This document shows, in pieces, positions 59,935 through 64,000 of a DNA stretch of 64,000 bases (position 1 is the stretch's first letter; the number at the start of each line of letters is the position of its first letter). The position numbers and the translations under genes were made by a program. The notes beneath the pieces were generated by a model, which saw only the letters and a list, made by a program, of their open reading frames with translations, ran no database searches and had not been told where the DNA came from. Source of the DNA: CAWCUK01 sp963798775 (GTDB lineage Bacteria > Bacteroidota > Ignavibacteria > Ignavibacteriales > Ignavibacteriaceae); NCBI GenBank assembly GCA_963798775.1, contig CAWCUK010000004.1:856130-920129 (forward strand), given 5' to 3'.

Positions 59935-60821
59935 ATGAATAAAAACGATAATTATATAATTAGATTTATTAATTTGATTATCAGAAACATCAGAGCCTGC
60001 TCCCTTTTCTGAATGTTTTTCGGAAGGATATTAGAACTATAAAATTTCTTGAGCTTGATGACGATGAAACGGCCACAATTAAATTGAATGATGGAAAGTT
60101 CGAGATATTATTTAATATATTATTTAATATATTATTTATACGAAATTATTTTTTAACCGATGAAGATATTCTTTGGATAATTTGCCACGAGATTAGTCAT
60201 TTCATATTAAATCATTTTAATCCGGATTTAAATAAAAAATATTCAAAAGATTTTCGCAATCTTGCTTTCGACTGCCAAGTGAACAGCTTACTCTATAACA
60301 TTAACGAGAGAAATGAGATTACTTTATTCAAAAAAATAAATGGTATTAATTACTATCAATATTTAAATGGTGAAGATTCAGACAGCTATGTTTTTTTAAC
60401 TATCCCGCCCTTTAAGGATGTCCAAACAGTAAAAGATGATTTTGAAAGAATACAACTTGATAAAGAGAAAGCTGATTTAATAATCGAATTCTGGTTTAAA
60501 AACTATGATGAAAATGGTTTGGGTGTAAATAAAATATTTGAATATTTAGAAAGAATTATCTCTCCGGACGAATATAATAACGAAGAGGAAATGGGAGAAT
60601 TTGATCCGGCAGAACTCCCTCAAAGTTTAATAGAACTTTCCGAAACTTTAACAACTATTAGAGAAGGTCAGGCGGCGGGAAAAGAATATTACGAAAATAA
60701 ATTTGATTTAACAGAATGCCCCTTAAATAAGGACAAAAAACAAATACTAAAGACGGCAATAATTAGAGCTATGTTTGAGAGCCAAACTACTTCCAATAGC
60801 GGAATATCTCAGACCTGTTAA
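59935..60821 (+). pseudogene. DUF2201-type putative metallopeptidase, decayed
   Basis: Remnant of the putative metallopeptidase with partners among MoxR ATPases. The open piece 60084-60821 has a zinc-binding CHEISHFILNH (HExxH) at its start and a FRNLAFDCQVN follow-up, plus an acidic middle (EEMGEFDPAELPQ). Upstream, from ATG 59935, pieces MNKNDNYIIRFINLIIRNIRA, MFFGRIL and RTIKFLELDDDETATIKL are in three frames. The usual C-terminal VWA-like part is missing after 60821. A 12-bp repeat interrupts the region before HExxH. Probably inactive. Confidence 0.72.
60105..60137. repeat. 12-bp tandem repeat, 2.75 copies, in the metallopeptidase remnant
   Basis: Unit ATATTATTTAAT repeated, encoding ILFN-ILFN-ILF. 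The family usually has one such segment before the HExxH helix, so slippage has probably expanded it. Confidence 0.8.
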
Positions 60822-60976
60822 ATTTTTTAAAATTTTCTAGGAACTGAGGAAATGTTTTAAATCTTTTTTTTATTATCAATTGAATATATTTCAAAATATG
60901 GAATCTGAATTTGTTCAATGTTCTACAAACGGAAATATTATTTATGCCGCAGAATTAATTCCAAATAATCGCGATA

Positions 60977-61976
60977 TTATTCACTTAAAATTATTTCATC
61001 AAGATTCTCTTTAAAATATTTATTTTTCCAATCACCGTTCATTTTATCAAGCAGGTATGCTTTCCCCATGCCGGAATAGTAAAACATTGCTCTTCCACGG
61101 ACTCCCTCGCCTATGAATCGAATCGGGTTCAACGCTTTTTTATAATTTTCTTCCCAAACTTTTTTGAAATCGATGCCGGGAAACAGATTTTGAAAATCAT
61201 CGTTAAGATAGGATTCATTTAAATCTTTTACTATGGCGGCTATTTCTCTTTCCGTATATCGTGCGACTCCTTCATTCCATTCCATCCAAATTTTATATTT
61301 AAATTTATTTTCATTATCTATTACATTTTTTAAGACTAAATGCGCGTCTCTTATTAATTTTTTAGAATTAGAAATAATAATTTTATCGACAGTATCAGAT
61401 TTTACAGCATTAAAAATAACTTCGGCTTCTAAATGCATCGCGGCTAGAAGAGTATCATTTTTATAGTCATACGGAAAATTCATCTCGTGATAATTTTTAT
61501 ATTCGCCGGTGAATGGATTTATAATTCTTTCTTTTCTCATTTCATTTTGAAAAAGATGAAAACATTCATGCGTAAATTTTAACAACCATAATCCTTTATC
61601 ATAATCTTCACTCGGTTCAGAAATCACAACAGTCCAAAATCCATTTATCGGGTAAGCCGCTTGATATTCCAATGTATCTATATTTTTCCTGTAGTGAACT
61701 GTATCTCTCATATTTTTGTCATAATACTGTTTAAAATTCGAAGGTACATTAGGATGATTCAGCATAAAATCGTATTGGTAAGTTTTAAAATAGAATAGGA
61801 TAATTTTCATTTTTCCATTCCGGCCAAATTTTTTCCCCGAAATTAAATTGAAAGTCAAACGCTTCTTTAATTAATATTGCTTGCGGCTTTGTTAGGAAAG
61901 TTTCATTGTTTTGAGAAACCGCTTTAGGGGCAATAATTAAGAAAATTAGAGGTAAAATAAAATTATAGTTCTTCAT
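60977..61976 (-). CDS. Secreted HExxH-motif protein, frameshifted
   Basis: Exported protein of about 330 residues with a signal peptide (ending KAVSQ). The first 63 codons are in one frame (61785-61976) and the rest in another, joined near 61790-61800. HECFHLFQNEM fits HExxH, and a distant EGVARYTEREIA could supply a third zinc ligand, as in gluzincins. No named family is recognised. It might be a secreted zinc peptidase; this rests on the motif. Confidence 0.62.
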
Positions 61977-62138
61977 TTATAATTCTCATTTTATTCGATA
62001 AAATTAATGATTAGTTTAGGAATAATATTCCTGATATGCTATAATTATTTTTTACGACAAAATTTATTATTGCATTTTTTAAGCTGGCTTTTACAAGTTT
62101 TCTTTATTCATTTTTTTACATATTAAAAGAAGGAACTT

Positions 62139-62621
62139 ATGAATATTAATGAAGCATATAGTTTTTTTAATAAATTATCACTTGAGTCGAATAATAAGGC
62201 AGAGGTAAAAATTTATAAAAGATATACTGAAATATTTAATAATCTAAATAATAGAGAATTCTCTAAAGAACAATTAAAATCAATTGAGGAAAAGATTATC
62301 GCCTTAAAATTTAATACTATTTCAAAGAATCGAATTAAACACTACAAATTCCAACTATCGGAATTAAATAAATATTTGAAGCAAGAATTTACTTTAATTC
62401 CAAAAGGATATTATACAGCTTTGGGGATTGAATTAGGAGCCGGTTTTGGCGCAACCTTTGGTTTATTACCAATTTTTTGGAAATTGATATTTGGTATAGA
62501 GACAGAATTTCAAAGATCCTTAGGCATTGCCTTTGGTGTTATAATTGGGACAATTATTGGGCTGTTTGTTGGAAAATTTATGGATTATGGAGCAGAGAAA
62601 CGAAATAGAGTATTGAAATGA
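62139..62621 (+). CDS. Hypothetical two-helix membrane protein
   Basis: A 160-residue protein. Residues 1-80 are soluble, helical and charged (NKAEVKIYKRYTEIFNNLN). Residues about 93-112 and 125-145 are Gly-rich hydrophobic helices (ELGAGFGATFGLLPIFWKLI and GIAFGVIIGTIIGLFVGKF). Ribosome site GAAGGAA precedes the ATG. No known family. Located beside toxin-like genes, so it could be an immunity or accessory protein, without proof. Confidence 0.55.
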   Translation: MNINEAYSFFNKLSLESNNKAEVKIYKRYTEIFNNLNNREFSKEQLKSIEEKIIALKFNTISKNRIKHYKFQLSELNKYLKQEFTLIPKGYYTALGIELGAGFGATFGLLPIFWKLIFGIETEFQRSLGIAFGVIIGTIIGLFVGKFMDYGAEKRNRVLK

Positions 62622-63010
62622 AAAGTGACAACTTTTTAAATGTTATATACCTACCAATAGAAATGAAAGGTACTACTACAGGAATAAATCCTGAAGCTGT
62701 GATAGATATTGTTCCAGCAAATCTAGCGTAATCAGTTCCACTTCCATTACTCCTTGCTAAAGTCATAGCGCCAGTGGCTAAACTCAATCCAGCCAAAGAT
62801 TTACATACAACACCCGATATCTTTAAATAACTTTATTACTTAAATCCCCAGTGCTCTTTATTAATTCATTTACGATTTCTCTTTGACTTACAGCATCGGT
62901 GGAAATTAAATTGACATCGCCAATTTCAGCGGTTGAATAAGTACTATGCTAAATTGCTTTAATGATGCGTTTATCTGTCTCTGAAAAATAATCTCGGCAA
63001 ATTGTAACTC
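62620..63010 (-). pseudogene. Remnant of a toxin-like C-terminal cassette
   Basis: Three pieces read in order on the minus strand: ICRDYFSETDKRIIKAI then stop TAG, HSTYSTAEIGDVNLISTDAV and EIVNELIKSTGDLSNK, and after a frame change near 62825 KSLAGLSLATGAMTLARSNG and TISITASGFIPVVVPFISIG. The Gly/Ala/Thr-rich end resembles the linker region before the toxin tip of polymorphic toxins, as in the neighbouring gene. It follows the candidate immunity gene, as orphan toxin cassettes do. Identity is tentative. Confidence 0.45.
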
Positions 63011-63024
63011 CGATTTATAATTAT

Positions 63025-63456
63025 TTAGAATATTATTTCAGTATTATTGAACCTATCTTTTAGTAATTTAATGATTTCTGAATCTTTCGAATATACAGTC
63101 CAATAACTTGAATCTATTACTTCAATTACAACATCAAAGTTCTGTTCTAGTTTTGTAGTATTGGGTTTATTTGGGGGGAGATTATTTTTTGAGGCAATAA
63201 ATATCCCATCTATAGTTTGATTTATTTTTGTAGATAAAGCAAGTAACCCTTCGAAATCAAGAACAAATAAATTCTTTTTTGAATTTACTTGCTTTTCAAA
63301 ATTGAGAATGTTGAAATTACTTTTGTTTTTTGAAGTGCAATAAATATCTAAGATGGCCCAATTGTAAATAATCACTCTACTTTTAATACATATTAGAATA
63401 TCAACTAAATCAAAGGATAAGAATTCATCTCCGTCCGCTATTTTTATTTTATTCAT
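63025..63456 (-). CDS. Candidate immunity protein of the polymorphic toxin
   Basis: A 143-residue soluble acidic protein with no signal peptide (IADGDEFLSFDLVDILICIK, FVLDFEGLLALSTK, FDVVIEVIDSSYWTVYS). It starts 23 bases after the stop of the toxin-like gene on the same strand. Position and size fit a cognate immunity protein; no family is recognised. Intact. Confidence 0.55.
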   Translation of the reverse strand: MNKIKIADGDEFLSFDLVDILICIKSRVIIYNWAILDIYCTSKNKSNFNILNFEKQVNSKKNLFVLDFEGLLALSTKINQTIDGIFIASKNNLPPNKPNTTKLEQNFDVVIEVIDSSYWTVYSKDSEIIKLLKDRFNNTEIIF

Positions 63457-63479
63457 TTATTTATACTTCATTTATTTAA

Positions 63480-64000
63480 TTATTTGGCAATAGGTTCATG
63501 TTCCTTTCCACGAATAGGATTCTTAGGATCACTGTTATTATAACTGTGTTGGTATGGCCCCCGATTTTTATCACCAAAAGGCGAAACTTCTTTTTCAAGT
63601 TGACCTTTTTTATTAAAGGTATGTCCTTGTTTTTCTCCTTTTCTTGTACTTAAAGTAGAATGAGCCCCTTCTGCTTTGGAATCTGGTTGATGTCTTCCTT
63701 GTTCGTCTCTATTTGCCGGCTGATTATATCCACCCCCAGTTGAATTAGTACTCTCATTCAATAAATTATAAGCTGATTTTTGAGCTACAATCCCTCCATG
63801 TAATGTTATTGCAACTCCAACCGAGACTGCGGGGGCACTTACAAGAGTTGTTGTACCGCCACTTATAATTTCAGTGCCTCCACCAGTGAATGTAGTTATT
63901 GCTCCGACAATCTGCTCAGCCGCCCCCATCACTAATGAGAAACCATGGCCTATAGATCTGCCAGTACCATAATCGCCCGCATCTTCAATTCCTGTAGTTG
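63480..64000 (-). CDS. C-terminal part of a polymorphic toxin-like protein (5' end outside window)
   Basis: At least 173 residues, open to the window edge. The first part is a Gly/Ala/Thr-rich hydrophobic linker (GAAEQIVGAITTFTGGGTEI, APAVSVGVAITLHGG), typical of the region preceding the tip of RHS or similar toxins. After a hydrophilic spacer (NSTGGGYNQPANRDEQGRHQ) the last 50 residues hold the compact block GHTFNKKGQLEKEVSPFGD, then YQHSYNNSDPKNP, with conserved-looking His and Asp, suggestive of a toxin tip. Nuclease activity is a guess. The next gene is a candidate immunity protein. Confidence 0.6.
   Translation of the reverse strand, partial: TTGIEDAGDYGTGRSIGHGFSLVMGAAEQIVGAITTFTGGGTEIISGGTTTLVSAPAVSVGVAITLHGGIVAQKSAYNLLNESTNSTGGGYNQPANRDEQGRHQPDSKAEGAHSTLSTRKGEKQGHTFNKKGQLEKEVSPFGDKNRGPYQHSYNNSDPKNPIRGKEHEPIAK

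Noticed and set aside
60898..61014. Plus-strand 38-codon frame after the metallopeptidase remnant
   Set aside because: Overlaps the 3' end of the HExxH gene on the other strand and has no known motif. It might be a further remnant but cannot be supported.

Overview
The window reads as an AT-rich chromosome segment from a Bacteroidota/Ignavibacteria-type bacterium. The evidence is four secreted proteins ending in the type IX secretion (T9SS) type A sorting domain with the Ignavibacteria-style NYPNPFNP motif, two tRNA promoters matching the Bacteroidota pattern TTG/TTTG-N20-TAnnTTTG, DUF6600, BshC and Reg_prop/Y_Y_Y sensor-kinase genes. None of this fixes a genus, and no rRNA is present.

Layout. 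0-5 kb: SpoIID-like lipoprotein, Maf and a flippase-like membrane protein in a minus-strand run, then a MATE exporter. 5-21.3 kb: secreted and envelope proteins (two T9SS cargos, lipoproteins, a CX4CH cytochrome-like lipoprotein, tRNA-Ala, a BNR/Asp-box protein, a serine hydrolase, an FG-GAP/PKD T9SS protein), then a LuxR-type response regulator and its Reg_prop sensor kinase. 21.4-36.2 kb: pentapeptide-repeat protein, Met-rich secreted protein, acyl-CoA synthetase, quinol NO reductase (norZ) behind an FNR-type dyad, DUF6600, a glycosyltransferase/flippase-like/outer-membrane trio, radical SAM and BshC. 36.2-45.1 kb: mostly housekeeping genes on the minus strand (UgpC-type ATPase, aroA, TrmH, HicB-like, deoC, folD, DNA methyltransferase, YmdB), then an exonuclease/GIY-YIG fusion. 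45.1-55.5 kb: thioredoxin, another T9SS cargo, D-Ala-D-Ala dipeptidase, eIF2B-like protein, DPP IV-like peptidase, second MATE, HEAT protein, two tRNA-Ser genes flanking a ZIP transporter.

55.5-64 kb is an accessory tract starting just after tRNA-Ser(CGA). It holds a Fic toxin with an upstream 43-residue candidate antitoxin carrying an (S/T)xxxE(G/N) motif, about 1.6 kb of repeat-rich non-coding DNA, a decayed MoxR-type ATPase plus DUF2201-type metallopeptidase pair, a secreted HExxH protein, a toxin-like remnant, and at the right edge the C-terminus of a polymorphic-toxin-like protein followed by a candidate immunity gene.

A dominant property of the sequence is the number of frameshifts (over 20, in about 15 genes, including aroA, trmH, deoC and bshC). 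Several can be repaired by one base in a homopolymer, which points to uncorrected long-read errors in core genes. The density of lesions plus in-frame stops at 58.7-63 kb may be real decay. Broken genes are given with full reconstructed spans and the positions of their lesions.
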